DNA from: an uncultured Flavobacteriales bacterium
GTDB taxonomy: Bacteria; Bacteroidota; Bacteroidia; Flavobacteriales_G; Salibacteraceae
Direction: 5' to 3'
DNA: 64,000 bases
Assembly (NCBI GenBank): GCA_943788145.1
Contig: CALSPD010000016.1
Span: 1 to 64,000, forward strand
Position numbers and translations under genes: made by a program. The stretch's first letter is position 1, and each line of letters starts with the position of its first letter. This document shows positions 8,344-17,263 of this stretch, in pieces. The notes beneath the pieces are model-generated. The model searched no databases, was not told the origin of the DNA, and saw only the letters and a program-made list of their open reading frames with translations.

Positions 8344-9015
8344 TTAAACGTTTGTTTGACTGAACAAATAACGATTCGGACTGATCAAGTTTTCGCGTAC
8401 GGCATAAATAATGAGTCCAGCCGTGTTGTTAATCCCTAGCTTACTCATCATATTCTTTCGATGTGTCATAACGGTATGAAAGCTCAAATGAATTTTTTCG
8501 GCTATTTGCTTTGTCGTTAATCCTTGGGCCACCAACTGCAATATTTCTAACTCCCGCTCAGAAATGGTGATCGGTTCACAACCGTGTTTGGATTCGTCTC
8601 CGAAGTCATTATTCAATTGATCGATCACTTTGCCACAGAAGAACTTTTCGCCTTGCCCTGAACAAAGAATGCTATCAATGATTTCTTCTTGATCACAATC
8701 TCCAAGTAAATGACCATTTAAGCCTGATTCAAGCAATTTGCGAACGGTGTCAGCTTCACAAACTGTCGTCATGCCCATAACTTTTATTCCTGGCAATAGC
8801 TTCAAAGACTGAATTACATCTGAAGCGTGCAAGCCTTCAGCGAGGTAATTGATCAGAAGCACATCTGGGTTCGACTCCAACAGGTCGGATTTCAAATATT
8901 CCGAATTAGCTGTTAATCCAACAACTTGAATCGCGTCAATCTCACTAAAAATGGACTTTAACCCCTCTCTTGTGACATAGTTGGACTCTGCAATGTGAAG
9001 TTTAATCGGATTCAT
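8344..9015 (-). CDS. LuxR/NarL-type regulator with degenerate receiver domain
   Basis: A 223-residue two-domain transcription regulator. The C-terminal LuxR-type HTH (about 150-212) is typical: ITISERELEILQLVAQGLTTKQIAEKI with recognition helix SFHTVMTHRKNMMSKLG. The N-terminal domain (1-120) has receiver layout but has lost the phosphorylation machinery. The acidic pair reads IAESN instead of VDDH, the phospho-acceptor position reads LLIN with Asn instead of Asp, and the conserved Lys reads GHLLGD with Gly instead of Lys. The domain probably works without phosphorylation, by ligand, partner or dimer control. No histidine kinase is adjacent. The ATG at 9015 is preferred because the promoter-like TAAATTTG is 6 bases before it. 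Confidence 0.88.
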   Translation of the reverse strand: MNPIKLHIAESNYVTREGLKSIFSEIDAIQVVGLTANSEYLKSDLLESNPDVLLINYLAEGLHASDVIQSLKLLPGIKVMGMTTVCEADTVRKLLESGLNGHLLGDCDQEEIIDSILCSGQGEKFFCGKVIDQLNNDFGDESKHGCEPITISERELEILQLVAQGLTTKQIAEKIHLSFHTVMTHRKNMMSKLGINNTAGLIIYAVRENLISPNRYLFSQTNV

Positions 9016-9021
9016 CAAGGT

Positions 9022-9029
9022 CAAATTTA
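9022..9029 (-). promoter_or_regulatory. -7 promoter element of the LuxR-type regulator
   Basis: On the minus strand TAAATTTG matches TAnnTTTG exactly and ends only 6 bases before the ATG at 9015. If the usual spacing holds, transcription would start at or next to the start codon, giving a leaderless or nearly leaderless message. Confidence 0.5.
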
Positions 9030-9062
9030 TTAAGAATCAATCTAAATAAGCAGGTCGTTCGA

Positions 9063-9995
9063 TTAAATTTCAAACAACTTTCCTTCAATTGCCAGAAACG
9101 AATTCAAAAATTCGGTTCGAGCTTCGTTTTCAAGCAACTCCAAATCCAAATATCTGGCTGAAAAATGACCAATCAACAACTGACGGACTTCTGCATTTTT
9201 CGCGACTATCGCGGCCTGTTTTGCGGTGCTATGAAAGGTTTGTTTTGCTCTAGTGACATCAGCCTCCGCAAAGGTAGCCTCATGGTAAAGGGTATCACAT
9301 CCTTTTATATAAGCGCTGGTTTCAGCCATCGGAAGTGTATCGGTACAATAAGCGTAGGTTTTGGGTGCAGGAGGATCAATCGTCATTAACGCGTTCGGTA
9401 TTATCGTTCCATCTTCCATTATAAAATCAGCGCCATCCTTTATTTCTTGAATCAACTTAATAGGGACACCAAAAAGGTTTAAGGATTCTTTTTTAAACGT
9501 CCGCTGCTTTTTTTGCTGTTTGAATAAAAAGCCACTACAAGGGATTCGGTGTTTCAACGGAAATGCCGTAACACTTAGGTTGGCATCCGAATAAACCAAT
9601 GTGTCTCCGACACTTTCAACAATTTCATCCGTAAAAGTATAATGTATTGGAAATTGAAATCGACCACCGCCAGCCTCCATTTGTAACTCAAAAATGTCTT
9701 TGAGTTTAGCAGGACAAATGATATTCAGTTTTGAAGTTCTACCTAATAGCTGCATGCTATTGAGAAGGCCCAGCAAACCAAAATAATGATCGCCATGTAA
9801 GTGCGATATAAAAACGGCCTTAATACGCTGAATTTTGATTCGATATTTCCGCATTTGCATCTGCGCTCCTTCCCCACAGTCAATCAAATAGTATTGTTGA
9901 TTGCAGTCTAAAATCTGAGCAGTTGGAAATCGATTGTTTGCTGGTAAAGCTGAGCTAGAGCCCAATATTCTAACAGAAAAACTACTCTTCGCCAA
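9063..9995 (-). CDS. rnz: Ribonuclease Z
   Basis: Zinc metallo-beta-lactamase-fold endonuclease that trims tRNA 3' ends. Motif II ISHLHGDHYFG (about residue 65) gives the metal ligands; the N-terminal LGSSSALPANNRFPTAQ, the mid-protein PLKHRIPCSGF, the AYCTDT block and the C-terminal LYHEATF, HSTAKQAA and LIGHFSARY are all expected for RNase Z. The 310-residue length is normal. The start is TTG, 2 bases after the stop of the T9SS cargo gene, so it is probably on the same message as that gene and the STAS gene. Confidence 0.94.
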   Translation of the reverse strand: MAKSSFSVRILGSSSALPANNRFPTAQILDCNQQYYLIDCGEGAQMQMRKYRIKIQRIKAVFISHLHGDHYFGLLGLLNSMQLLGRTSKLNIICPAKLKDIFELQMEAGGGRFQFPIHYTFTDEIVESVGDTLVYSDANLSVTAFPLKHRIPCSGFLFKQQKKQRTFKKESLNLFGVPIKLIQEIKDGADFIMEDGTIIPNALMTIDPPAPKTYAYCTDTLPMAETSAYIKGCDTLYHEATFAEADVTRAKQTFHSTAKQAAIVAKNAEVRQLLIGHFSARYLDLELLENEARTEFLNSFLAIEGKLFEI

Positions 9996-9997
9996 GA

Positions 9998-10729
9998 TTA
10001 TTGAAGTACAAACCTTAAGGTCGTTGACTCACCGCCTTGACGTAGAACAGCAAAGTAAACCCCAGGTTGCAGGTTAAATTGGTCGACAGGAACTCGTGTA
10101 AGTCCTTTTCCTGATTCGTTTTTCCAGCTCCCTAGGACAGAACCTAAGAGGGAATAAATGGTAATAACACTATGTTCAGAGCTTGCCGATTGAATGACAA
10201 GATTTCCACCTTTTGTCATTGGGTTCCGTTCTGAAAACAGATTGAGACCAAGGTTATCTAGTTCAGCAATGTCAGCGGGTGTGCCAGCATTTAACGTAAT
10301 CGAATAGTCCTTCAAGTCATAGGTGAAGGTCGGCAGGTTTGTGTGTAATTGAAAAACAGCCACTAAGTCATTGCTGCCAACTTCTAGCGGATTATCAGGT
10401 GTTCCAAAAATTCGGATACATCCAAAATCTCCTCCTTCGATACCACAAGTCGAGTTTTGACATTCGTAAGACAAACCCGATGGCAGTCCATTTACAGCAG
10501 TTAGAACCACGCTGTCCACGCTTAGGCTGATGGTTATGGTTGTTTCGGCCGGCACGCTCATGTGAATCACTGCTTCATAGGCCAATCCTATTGTAGCTTC
10601 GGGCAAACCTTCTTGCTCGGTTGGGGAATACAGACCAGTGATTGTTGTGTCAGGGACACATTGTGCGAACAGATCAACCGATAAAAATGTAGTAAATGAG
10701 CACAGGAAAATAATGTAAAGGTGTCTCAT
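9998..10729 (-). CDS. Secreted protein with T9SS type A C-terminal sorting domain
   Basis: A 243-residue exported protein. The signal peptide MRHLYIIFLCSFTTFLSVDLFAQ is followed by a beta-rich region (about 25-150) with several Cys. A roughly 75-residue tail has the layout of a type A T9SS sorting domain: VITIYSLLGSVLGSW, then VDQFNLQPGVYFAVLRQGGESTTLRFVLQ. Family knowledge says such tails direct export across the outer membrane and are cut off afterwards. The gene sits 3 bases after a STAS gene and 2 bases before rnz, an unusual place for a cargo gene. The middle region is not recognised. Confidence 0.82.
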   Translation of the reverse strand: MRHLYIIFLCSFTTFLSVDLFAQCVPDTTITGLYSPTEQEGLPEATIGLAYEAVIHMSVPAETTITISLSVDSVVLTAVNGLPSGLSYECQNSTCGIEGGDFGCIRIFGTPDNPLEVGSNDLVAVFQLHTNLPTFTYDLKDYSITLNAGTPADIAELDNLGLNLFSERNPMTKGGNLVIQSASSEHSVITIYSLLGSVLGSWKNESGKGLTRVPVDQFNLQPGVYFAVLRQGGESTTLRFVLQ

Positions 10730-10732
10730 ATA

Positions 10733-11104
10733 TTAATCCGTTTCCAAATCTCGACCCACTTCGTCCATGATTATAAAATCAATCGCTTCTTGCTTTGTTG
10801 GTGTAATATTTAGAACAGAATCCAGTTGGGAAATACTGCATAATTTCTGAACCAAGTCGTTGAGTCCGCAGATTACAAAGGTTCCTTGAGCATTTTTACA
10901 TAGTCGATTACCCACCAATATCGCGCTTAATCCTGAGGAATCGCAATACCTTGCATTGGATAAATCCAATACGATATTTTTAATTCCTTGACCATTAAGT
11001 TCTACAAACTTCGCCTTAAGCTCAGGAGAAATTACTCCCCCCAACTTCTCAGATTCAATGCTAACAAGCGTATAGTTGTCGTTTTGAGTTATTGTAAAAT
11101 TCAT
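10733..11104 (-). CDS. STAS-domain protein (anti-sigma factor antagonist-like)
   Basis: A 123-residue single-domain protein. It opens with FTITQNDNYTLVSIESEKLGG, and the signature LDLSNARYCDSSGLSAILVG contains the Ser (DSSGL) that SpoIIAB-type kinases phosphorylate in this family; the C-terminal helix ends with a short charged tail. In Bacteroidota such proteins are often stand-alone, and no anti-sigma kinase gene is adjacent here. The family role is partner switching; the target is unknown. Confidence 0.87.
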   Translation of the reverse strand: MNFTITQNDNYTLVSIESEKLGGVISPELKAKFVELNGQGIKNIVLDLSNARYCDSSGLSAILVGNRLCKNAQGTFVICGLNDLVQKLCSISQLDSVLNITPTKQEAIDFIIMDEVGRDLETD

Positions 11105-11143
11105 AAAAGAAAGATTTAAACGGTCACTAACAAATATATCAAA

Positions 11144-12082
11144 TCAACTCGTTGGCTTTACTTGACCTGAAAGAAGATAAAGAACTGCCATTCTGATAGC
11201 AACGCCATTCTCAACTTGGTTCAAGATAATACTATTCTTTCCATCTGCTATGTCCGAAGTGATTTCTACGCCTCTATTTATCGGTCCTGGGTGCATAATT
11301 ATTATGTCTGTTTTCCCAAGTTCCGCAAGCAGCGCGTTACTGAGTCCATATTGCATTGTGTATTCACGAAGGGAAGGAAAGTATTGAATTTCTTGTCGTT
11401 CGAGTTGAATCCTTAGCATATTAACCACTTCACACCATTGAAGCGCTTTTCTAAAATCTAAGAATACTTTGACGCCTAGACTTTCGATGTGCTTTGGTAA
11501 AAGGGTAGATGGACCGCAAACCGCGACTTCGGCCCCAAGCTTTTGCAAACAGAAGATATTGGATAGCGCAACCCTGGAATGCAAAATATCTCCAACAATT
11601 AAAATTTTCCGACCGGTCAAGTCTCCTAATTTCTCTCTGAGTGAAAAAGCGTCTAGCAATGCCTGTGTCGGGTGTTCATGAGCGCCATCTCCGGCATTTA
11701 TGATGCTGCAATCGACATGGTTCGCTAGAAACATACAAGCTCCAGGATTCGGATGTCGCATCACGACAACATCGACTTTCATAGCAAGGATATTATTGAC
11801 CGTATCGGCCAAGGTTTCCCCTTTTTTAACAGATGAGGATGAAGCTGAAAAATTGACTACATCCGCTGATAATCGCTTTTCCGCTAATTCGAAAGAGAGC
11901 TTTGTTCGGGTTGAATTTTCAAAAAAGACATTTGCAATGGTCACGTCTCGAAGCGAAGGAACTTTCTTAATCGGACGATTTAATACATCTTTAAAATTAT
12001 CGGCCGTCCGAAATATCAACTCGATATCCTCTTTTGTGATTTGCTTTATGCCGAGCAGATGTTTAGTACTCAGTTTCGTCAT
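11144..12082 (-). CDS. pyrB: Aspartate carbamoyltransferase catalytic subunit
   Basis: Makes carbamoyl-aspartate from carbamoyl phosphate and aspartate in pyrimidine synthesis. The carbamoyl-phosphate loop FFENSTRTKLSFE lies near residue 52, followed by the SSSVKKGETLADT loop, VMRHPNPGA, HPTQALLDAF, and the C-terminal HPGPINRGVEI. The 312-residue length matches the catalytic chain. No pyrI regulatory chain is adjacent, so it is likely the unregulated trimer type. The start overlaps the pyrR stop by 4 bases, so both are on one message. Confidence 0.96.
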   Translation of the reverse strand: MTKLSTKHLLGIKQITKEDIELIFRTADNFKDVLNRPIKKVPSLRDVTIANVFFENSTRTKLSFELAEKRLSADVVNFSASSSSVKKGETLADTVNNILAMKVDVVVMRHPNPGACMFLANHVDCSIINAGDGAHEHPTQALLDAFSLREKLGDLTGRKILIVGDILHSRVALSNIFCLQKLGAEVAVCGPSTLLPKHIESLGVKVFLDFRKALQWCEVVNMLRIQLERQEIQYFPSLREYTMQYGLSNALLAELGKTDIIIMHPGPINRGVEITSDIADGKNSIILNQVENGVAIRMAVLYLLSGQVKPTS

Positions 12083-12630
12083 GCTTTTTTGGTTGAACTA
12101 AAAAGAATCACTTTATTTTCCATATCGTTTTCAGACCATTGAACTTTTACCGTTTCGTCTGAAACAACGTCCACTACTCTACCCGTATAATCTGGCTGAA
12201 CGGGCAATTCACGGCTAAACCTACGATCAATCAATACCATCAACTCTACGTGAGCAGGACGGCCAAAATCCAGCATAGCGTCCAATCCAGCCCGAACGGT
12301 TCGCCCCGTGTAGAGGACATCATCCACGAGGAGTATATTCCGACCTTCAATGCTAAAATCGAGGTTGGTTTTTGATGGCACCAACATTTCTGTTCGTCTC
12401 CTAAAATCGTCTCGATGAAAGGTAATATCCAGTTCACCGTAGTTTATAGTACCTACATTATAAATGCGCTTTAACCGTTCAACCATCCTTCGGCCAAGAA
12501 AAACCCCACGAGGTTGGAGCGCTATGATGGCGAAATTATTAACATCAAGATGCTGCTCATAAACCTGAAAGGCAAGCCTATCCAGGGTATGGTTTAATAA
12601 TTCATGGTCTAACAACAGTCTCGATTCCAT
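12079..12630 (-). CDS. pyrR: PyrR-like phosphoribosyltransferase
   Basis: A 183-residue type I phosphoribosyltransferase of the PyrR family, which in other bacteria binds pyr mRNA and has weak uracil phosphoribosyltransferase activity. The PRPP loop LLVDDVLYTGRTVRAGL is clear, the N-terminal ALQPRGVFLGRRMVERL is typical, and LIDRRFSRELPVQPDYTGR is the diagnostic PyrR block. The position immediately upstream of pyrB with an ATGA overlap supports pyr regulation. I saw no obvious PyrR-dependent attenuator in the short 5' region, so regulation here is inference. Confidence 0.93.
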   Translation of the reverse strand: MESRLLLDHELLNHTLDRLAFQVYEQHLDVNNFAIIALQPRGVFLGRRMVERLKRIYNVGTINYGELDITFHRDDFRRRTEMLVPSKTNLDFSIEGRNILLVDDVLYTGRTVRAGLDAMLDFGRPAHVELMVLIDRRFSRELPVQPDYTGRVVDVVSDETVKVQWSENDMENKVILFSSTKKA

Positions 12631-12640
12631 CTATTGAGGG

Positions 12641-12648
12641 CAAATATA
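12641..12648 (-). promoter_or_regulatory. -7 promoter element of pyrR-pyrB
   Basis: Minus-strand TATATTTG matches TAnnTTTG and lies 10 bases before the pyrR ATG, just downstream of the rpsA terminator. The leader is therefore very short, leaving little room for a classic attenuator. Confidence 0.55.
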
Positions 12649-12663
12649 CTTGAGTATTCAAGG

Positions 12664-12697
12664 CAAAAAAAATCCCCTTCCGTAAGGAAGAGGATTT
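12664..12697 (-). terminator. Rho-independent terminator of rpsA
   Basis: On the minus strand an 11-base stem (AATCCTCTTCC / GGAAGGGGATT, one G-T pair, loop TTAC) is followed by a run of T. It lies 25 bases after the rpsA stop and separates it from pyrR. Confidence 0.85.
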
Positions 12698-12721
12698 TAT
12701 ATCTAAAAGAATGCAATCGCA

Positions 12722-14827
12722 TTATTTTTTCGGTTTTGACTTGCTTTTCTTTTCTGCAAGTTCCATCTCATCTTTCAATGAAGAAAGGACATCTAAATCA
12801 CCAAGAGTTGTCTTTTCGATTGAATCGTTAAGTTTCTTAACGACTCTTCGATCATTTTTAGACTTGGTAGCTTTAGCACCGCCTCTTGCTGGCTTTTCGT
12901 TTTCTTCATCGTCAGCGATATGAGCTGTTTCGAACGTTTTAGTATGTGAAACAATGATCTTTTTAGAGTCCTTGTTGAATTCTAAAATTTGGAAATCTAG
13001 CGTTTCTTCATTTGCTGCCTTCGAACCATCTGCCTTCACTAGGTGACGACTTGGAGCGAATCCTTCAACACCATAAGGTAAGTTTACAACACCGCCTTTA
13101 TCGTTTCGTTGAATGATTGTTCCTTGGTGTGTTGATCCAATTTCAAAAACTGTTTCAAAAACTTCCCATGGATTCTCTTCCAATTGCTTGTGTCCAAGAC
13201 TCAATCTTCGGTTTTCTTTGTCTATTTCTAGCACAACTACTTCCATGTCTGATCCAGCTTTTGTGAACTCAGATGGATGATTGATTTTCTTGCTCCAGCT
13301 CAAATCAGAAATATGGATAAGACCATCAATTCCTTCTTCTAGCTCAACAAACACACCGAAGTTAGATAGGTTAGTAACCCTTCCTGTATGCTTGCTCTCT
13401 ACTGGGTAACGCTTCTCGATATCTTCCCAAGGATCTTGAGTCAATTGGCGTGTACTTAATGAAAGCTTACGCTCTTCACGATCGATTGCTATAACCTTCG
13501 CTTCAACTTCATCTCCAACTTTGAAGAATTGATCAGCAGTTCTCAAGTGTTGAGACCAGCTCATTTCGGAAACGTGGATAAGACCTTCAACTCCAGCGGC
13601 TACTTCAACAAATGCTCCGTAGTCAGCTAAAACAACAACTTTTCCTTTAATGTTATCACCTTCTTTGATCTCTGTGTTCAAGGCATCCCATGGATGAGCA
13701 TGAAGTTGCTTAACACCAAGTGCAATTCGCTTCTTGTCATCATCGAAGTCAAGGATAACAACGTTGATCGTTTGATCCAACTCCACAACTTCCTCTGGAT
13801 GATTGATTCGACCCCAGCTTAGGTCAGTAATGTGGATAAGACCATCTACTCCACCAAGATCAATGAACACACCATAAGAAGTGATGTTCTTAACTGTACC
13901 CTCAAGTACTTGACCTTTTTCAAGTTTTTGCATGATCTCAACCTTCTGCAATTCGATTTCTGCCTCGATCAATGCTTTGTGAGATACGACAACGTTTTTA
14001 AACTCATTGTTGATTTTCACAACTTTGAATTCCATGTCTTTTCCTACGTAGATATCGTAGTCACGGATAGGCTTAACGTCAATCTGAGAACCTGGAAGGA
14101 AAGCTTCAAGGCCAAATACATCAACAATAAGACCTCCTTTAGTTCTACACTTAACGTGTCCACGAATGATGGTATCATTCTCCTTAGCAGCGTTAACACG
14201 CTCCCAAGCACGCATCATTCTTGCTTTCTTATGCGATAGCAATAATTGACCGTTTGCGTCTTCCGTCTTCTCTACATAAACTTCAACTTCATCTCCGATT
14301 TTCAAATTCGGATTGTGTCGAAATTCTGGAGAAGGAATAACTCCTTCACTCTTATAGCCAATGTTTACAACGACTTCACGATTTGTCATGGCAACAACCT
14401 TTCCGTCAATCACTGTATGCTCAGTAATTGAAGTCAATGTTTCGTCATACATGCGCTCCATTTCTTCGCGCTCGCTATCCGAATAAACTTCTCTTTTCTT
14501 ATCAAGTTTTGACCAGTCGAATTCAGCAAGTGTAGGTCGCTTTACCTCTTCTACTTTCGCAGCTGGAGTTTTGACCTCTTCCTTCACAGCCTCCGCCTCA
14601 ACAGCTGGAGCTGGAGTTTCAGCAGCAACTTCAACAACTGCTTCTGCAGGCGCCTCGGCTGTTACATCTACTTGATTAACTCTGGTTCTTGGTTTTTTTG
14701 GAGCGGCTTTTTCGGCTGTCTCCTCTTTTTTAGCGGTAGTTTTAGTTGCAGCAGCCTTTTTCGCTGGTGCCTTCTTTGCTGCTCCTTCTACCTTGGATGC
14801 TGCAGCTTCTTCTGTCTTTTTTGCCAT
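12722..14827 (-). CDS. rpsA: 30S ribosomal protein S1
   Basis: RNA-binding ribosomal protein of 701 residues. The first 105 or so residues form a low-complexity extension rich in Lys, Ala, Glu and Pro. Six S1 (OB-fold) repeats follow, beginning near TVIDGKVVAMTNREVVVNIG, TIIRGHVKCRTKGGLIVDV, VLEGTVKNITSYGVFIDLGG, NIKGKVVVLADYGAFVEV, KHTGRVTNLSNFGVFVEL and THQGTIIQRNDKGGVVNL. The tail is Lys-rich. The frame runs 3 codons further upstream from a TTG, but MAKKTEE with ATG at 14827 is the natural start. It is longer than the E. coli protein because of the N-terminal extension. A strong promoter and terminator suggest a single-gene unit. Confidence 0.95.
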   Translation of the reverse strand: MAKKTEEAAASKVEGAAKKAPAKKAAATKTTAKKEETAEKAAPKKPRTRVNQVDVTAEAPAEAVVEVAAETPAPAVEAEAVKEEVKTPAAKVEEVKRPTLAEFDWSKLDKKREVYSDSEREEMERMYDETLTSITEHTVIDGKVVAMTNREVVVNIGYKSEGVIPSPEFRHNPNLKIGDEVEVYVEKTEDANGQLLLSHKKARMMRAWERVNAAKENDTIIRGHVKCRTKGGLIVDVFGLEAFLPGSQIDVKPIRDYDIYVGKDMEFKVVKINNEFKNVVVSHKALIEAEIELQKVEIMQKLEKGQVLEGTVKNITSYGVFIDLGGVDGLIHITDLSWGRINHPEEVVELDQTINVVILDFDDDKKRIALGVKQLHAHPWDALNTEIKEGDNIKGKVVVLADYGAFVEVAAGVEGLIHVSEMSWSQHLRTADQFFKVGDEVEAKVIAIDREERKLSLSTRQLTQDPWEDIEKRYPVESKHTGRVTNLSNFGVFVELEEGIDGLIHISDLSWSKKINHPSEFTKAGSDMEVVVLEIDKENRRLSLGHKQLEENPWEVFETVFEIGSTHQGTIIQRNDKGGVVNLPYGVEGFAPSRHLVKADGSKAANEETLDFQILEFNKDSKKIIVSHTKTFETAHIADDEENEKPARGGAKATKSKNDRRVVKKLNDSIEKTTLGDLDVLSSLKDEMELAEKKSKSKPKK

Positions 14828-14917
14828 GTGGCGCAATTTGTATCTTGTTCAAATCGGCACGAACAAGAGGTTTTTAATATTAAGGGCAACCGACATACCC
14901 CTTCCCAAATCGGGGTG

Positions 14918-14925
14918 CAAATGTA
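14918..14925 (-). promoter_or_regulatory. -7 promoter element of rpsA
   Basis: Minus-strand TACATTTG followed by C is a perfect TAnnTTTGC match, about 90 bases before the rpsA ATG. It implies an 80-90 base leader, where S1 autoregulation could act. Confidence 0.6.
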
Positions 14926-14945
14926 GAAATATATTGAAGAAATAC

Positions 14946-17210
14946 TTATCTGATTATCACCATTTTCTCGATTTGTACGAGCGTTTGATTTAATTCAAAC
15001 CGGACTGTGTACACGCCCACTTGAAAATGGCTCGAATCGAAATCGATATATTGTCCTTCTAGTCGTGTTTCAAAGACGATTCTACCATGCTGATCGTAAA
15101 CAGCAATATTCATTCGTTGCTTTTGTCCGCTTCCCAACGAAAACCGCGTCATTCCGGAAGTCGGATTGGGAATAATACTAACCAAACTTGGATTTTGATC
15201 CGATAAAATATTCAGTGTAGAATCGTGCAGAATGCGAATGAGCATAGAATCGCGACTCAGGCAACCACTATCATCGGCCTGATAGAAGATTAAAACTGAA
15301 TCTGGACCAATAAACAGGCTTGGATTAAAAATGCCCTGCGCTGTCGGATTACCCGAATTAGCATAATCTGACCAAGCGCCACCATTAGTGGCAGCCGTCA
15401 ATTGAACAGCCGTTATGTGATCAAAGAAGGTATCTGAGCTTAATATGTTGGTATTTGGCAATCCTTTTACTCTGATTTTAATTGAATCGGAATTTGCGCA
15501 ACTGCCTGTCAAATCATAGATGACATTGATAACTGAATCAGCGCCATCAGGCACATTCAACTGAAATGGCGAAAAAACACCAGCGAGGCTATTTAGAATT
15601 CCGGGGCCAGAAAAGACTCCCCCACCTGTGCTGGTCAGGATGGTATCAATATCATCGTTAGCGCAATAAACGGTTGGCAAGACACTACCTCCATGTGCCA
15701 TGGTCAGATCAATCGGGTAAGCTTCAAACACATGAATGGTAACGGTGTCCTTGTTTCCGCACCCTTCAGGTTGATCGCTCTCAACGGTATATATGGTCGA
15801 TTGGCTGGGATGAATCCAAGGTTTTTGGCACCCAACGCAACCGAAATTCGTTCCTACTTGAATGGGATCTCCAGATAACGATTGCCAGTAAAAAGTATCT
15901 CCACCATGCGCATTCAAAATGATGGTATCATCTGCGCAAACGGTAGTATCTGATCGCAAATACGTTTGTCGTCCAGAAAGTATTCGAAAGCTATAGTCGT
16001 TATAGCCTGGATTCGGACAAAAATCATCTTCCACAAACACATTAAACCAAGTCTCGGCAGTGGCAGAAGTGAAGTTGAAGATCGAGATGTGAAATGTATC
16101 CGGATTGGTTCCGCTGTGTGAGTAGGCAACACTGTCCACATATTCGCCTAAGTTGCATTGGAAGGACAATGAGTCTCCACTCAGCGCGCCACTGGTGTCA
16201 TAATCAGCGAAGACAATATCAATTTCAATATCCTGACCTTGACATGTTTGAATGCTTATGGAGTCAACTATCGTTGCATTTGAGTTTAGCGTTGATATTG
16301 CGATTGGTGCGCTATTATCACAAGAATCTACGACCATAAAGTGAACATCGCGGTGAAGTTGGGCCTTTAACGCTCCTGTAGATTTATCGTATTCACTGAC
16401 TTTAACCGCTACGGCATATATTCCAACGATGTAACCTGCAGGAAGAAAAGGTGTGAAACTTATGTCGCCATTGGCAGAATTCAGAGTGATAGCGCCTGGA
16501 AGTGGTTGTGTTGGCGCAAATCCACTTGCGTAGTTTATCGAAGTGAATGAGCCAGCATTGAATTCATCCCAAGCGGTGTCCAACTCCCAAAACAAACTAT
16601 CCCCGTCTGCATCTGTTGCGCCCCAGTGATAAGTGACTTCCTGTCCTGCACAGTAAAATGGAATGGGACGAGGATTTTTAAATTGGACGCTACTGTTTTC
16701 GGGGTAATCCGATTTATTAAGGCTTGACCAGACGGTGTTGAAAGGTTGCCCCACGAAATTATGGCCACTGGATCTAGCGCCATTTCGATAAACCATCATC
16801 CACTCATGGCAATTGCCCGTATCGATGATGGAAAAATCTATAATCGCCTTATACCCAAGTAATTTTATGCCCATGTAACCGCAAGGACCATAGGAACATG
16901 CATTGTATATTGGATCCGACTTACAGACAGGCGAAGCATCAATAATGGTATCCATAAAAGCCGTTATCGTGTCCAAAAAGCCCTGATCTTCACAATAAAG
17001 ATAAAACGAAGTGTAAGTCGGTAAAGGTCCATTCCAGCTGCAGTTACCATTATTAAAAAACGTACCTGGACAATTTGATGGCATATCGCAATACACCTCA
17101 AAAGAGTCGCCTGAAAGATGTTTGTAGGATACATTTAATCCGATGACATGTGTAGCCGATGCTTCACCAAGCCCCAACAATGTCAAGAAAAAACAGATCA
17201 AATACCTCAT
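14946..17210 (-). CDS. Large secreted protein with T9SS type A sorting domain
   Basis: A 754-residue exported protein: signal peptide MRYLICFFLTLLGLGEASA, then THVIGLNVSYKHLSGDSFEVYCD, the opening of a Bacteroidota surface-protein family. The middle holds cadherin/Ig-like beta-sandwich units (for example WGATDADGDSLFWELD and a GDISFTPFLPAGY linker), two Cys-containing modules from about residue 430, and a C-terminal type A sorting tail (VSIIPNPTSGMTRFSL ... FQVGVYTVRFELNQ). It is the intact paralogue of the neighbouring frame-broken gene, so the pair looks like a tandem duplication. Adhesion or matrix function is possible; none is proven by sequence. Confidence 0.85.
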   Translation of the reverse strand: MRYLICFFLTLLGLGEASATHVIGLNVSYKHLSGDSFEVYCDMPSNCPGTFFNNGNCSWNGPLPTYTSFYLYCEDQGFLDTITAFMDTIIDASPVCKSDPIYNACSYGPCGYMGIKLLGYKAIIDFSIIDTGNCHEWMMVYRNGARSSGHNFVGQPFNTVWSSLNKSDYPENSSVQFKNPRPIPFYCAGQEVTYHWGATDADGDSLFWELDTAWDEFNAGSFTSINYASGFAPTQPLPGAITLNSANGDISFTPFLPAGYIVGIYAVAVKVSEYDKSTGALKAQLHRDVHFMVVDSCDNSAPIAISTLNSNATIVDSISIQTCQGQDIEIDIVFADYDTSGALSGDSLSFQCNLGEYVDSVAYSHSGTNPDTFHISIFNFTSATAETWFNVFVEDDFCPNPGYNDYSFRILSGRQTYLRSDTTVCADDTIILNAHGGDTFYWQSLSGDPIQVGTNFGCVGCQKPWIHPSQSTIYTVESDQPEGCGNKDTVTIHVFEAYPIDLTMAHGGSVLPTVYCANDDIDTILTSTGGGVFSGPGILNSLAGVFSPFQLNVPDGADSVINVIYDLTGSCANSDSIKIRVKGLPNTNILSSDTFFDHITAVQLTAATNGGAWSDYANSGNPTAQGIFNPSLFIGPDSVLIFYQADDSGCLSRDSMLIRILHDSTLNILSDQNPSLVSIIPNPTSGMTRFSLGSGQKQRMNIAVYDQHGRIVFETRLEGQYIDFDSSHFQVGVYTVRFELNQTLVQIEKMVIIR

Positions 17211-17263
17211 GGTCCTGTGTTGTGATTTTCAGACGGGACTACATCGACTTAAGTTGACCAGAC

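Noticed and set aside
12631-12663. PyrR-controlled attenuator before pyrR
   Set aside because: The promoter element lies 10 bases before the start codon, and the only hairpin nearby is the rpsA terminator upstream of it.
14500-14827. Repeat region in the 5' part of rpsA (Ala/Lys/Pro/Glu-rich)
   Set aside because: Low-complexity coding sequence of the S1 extension; no regular repeat unit.
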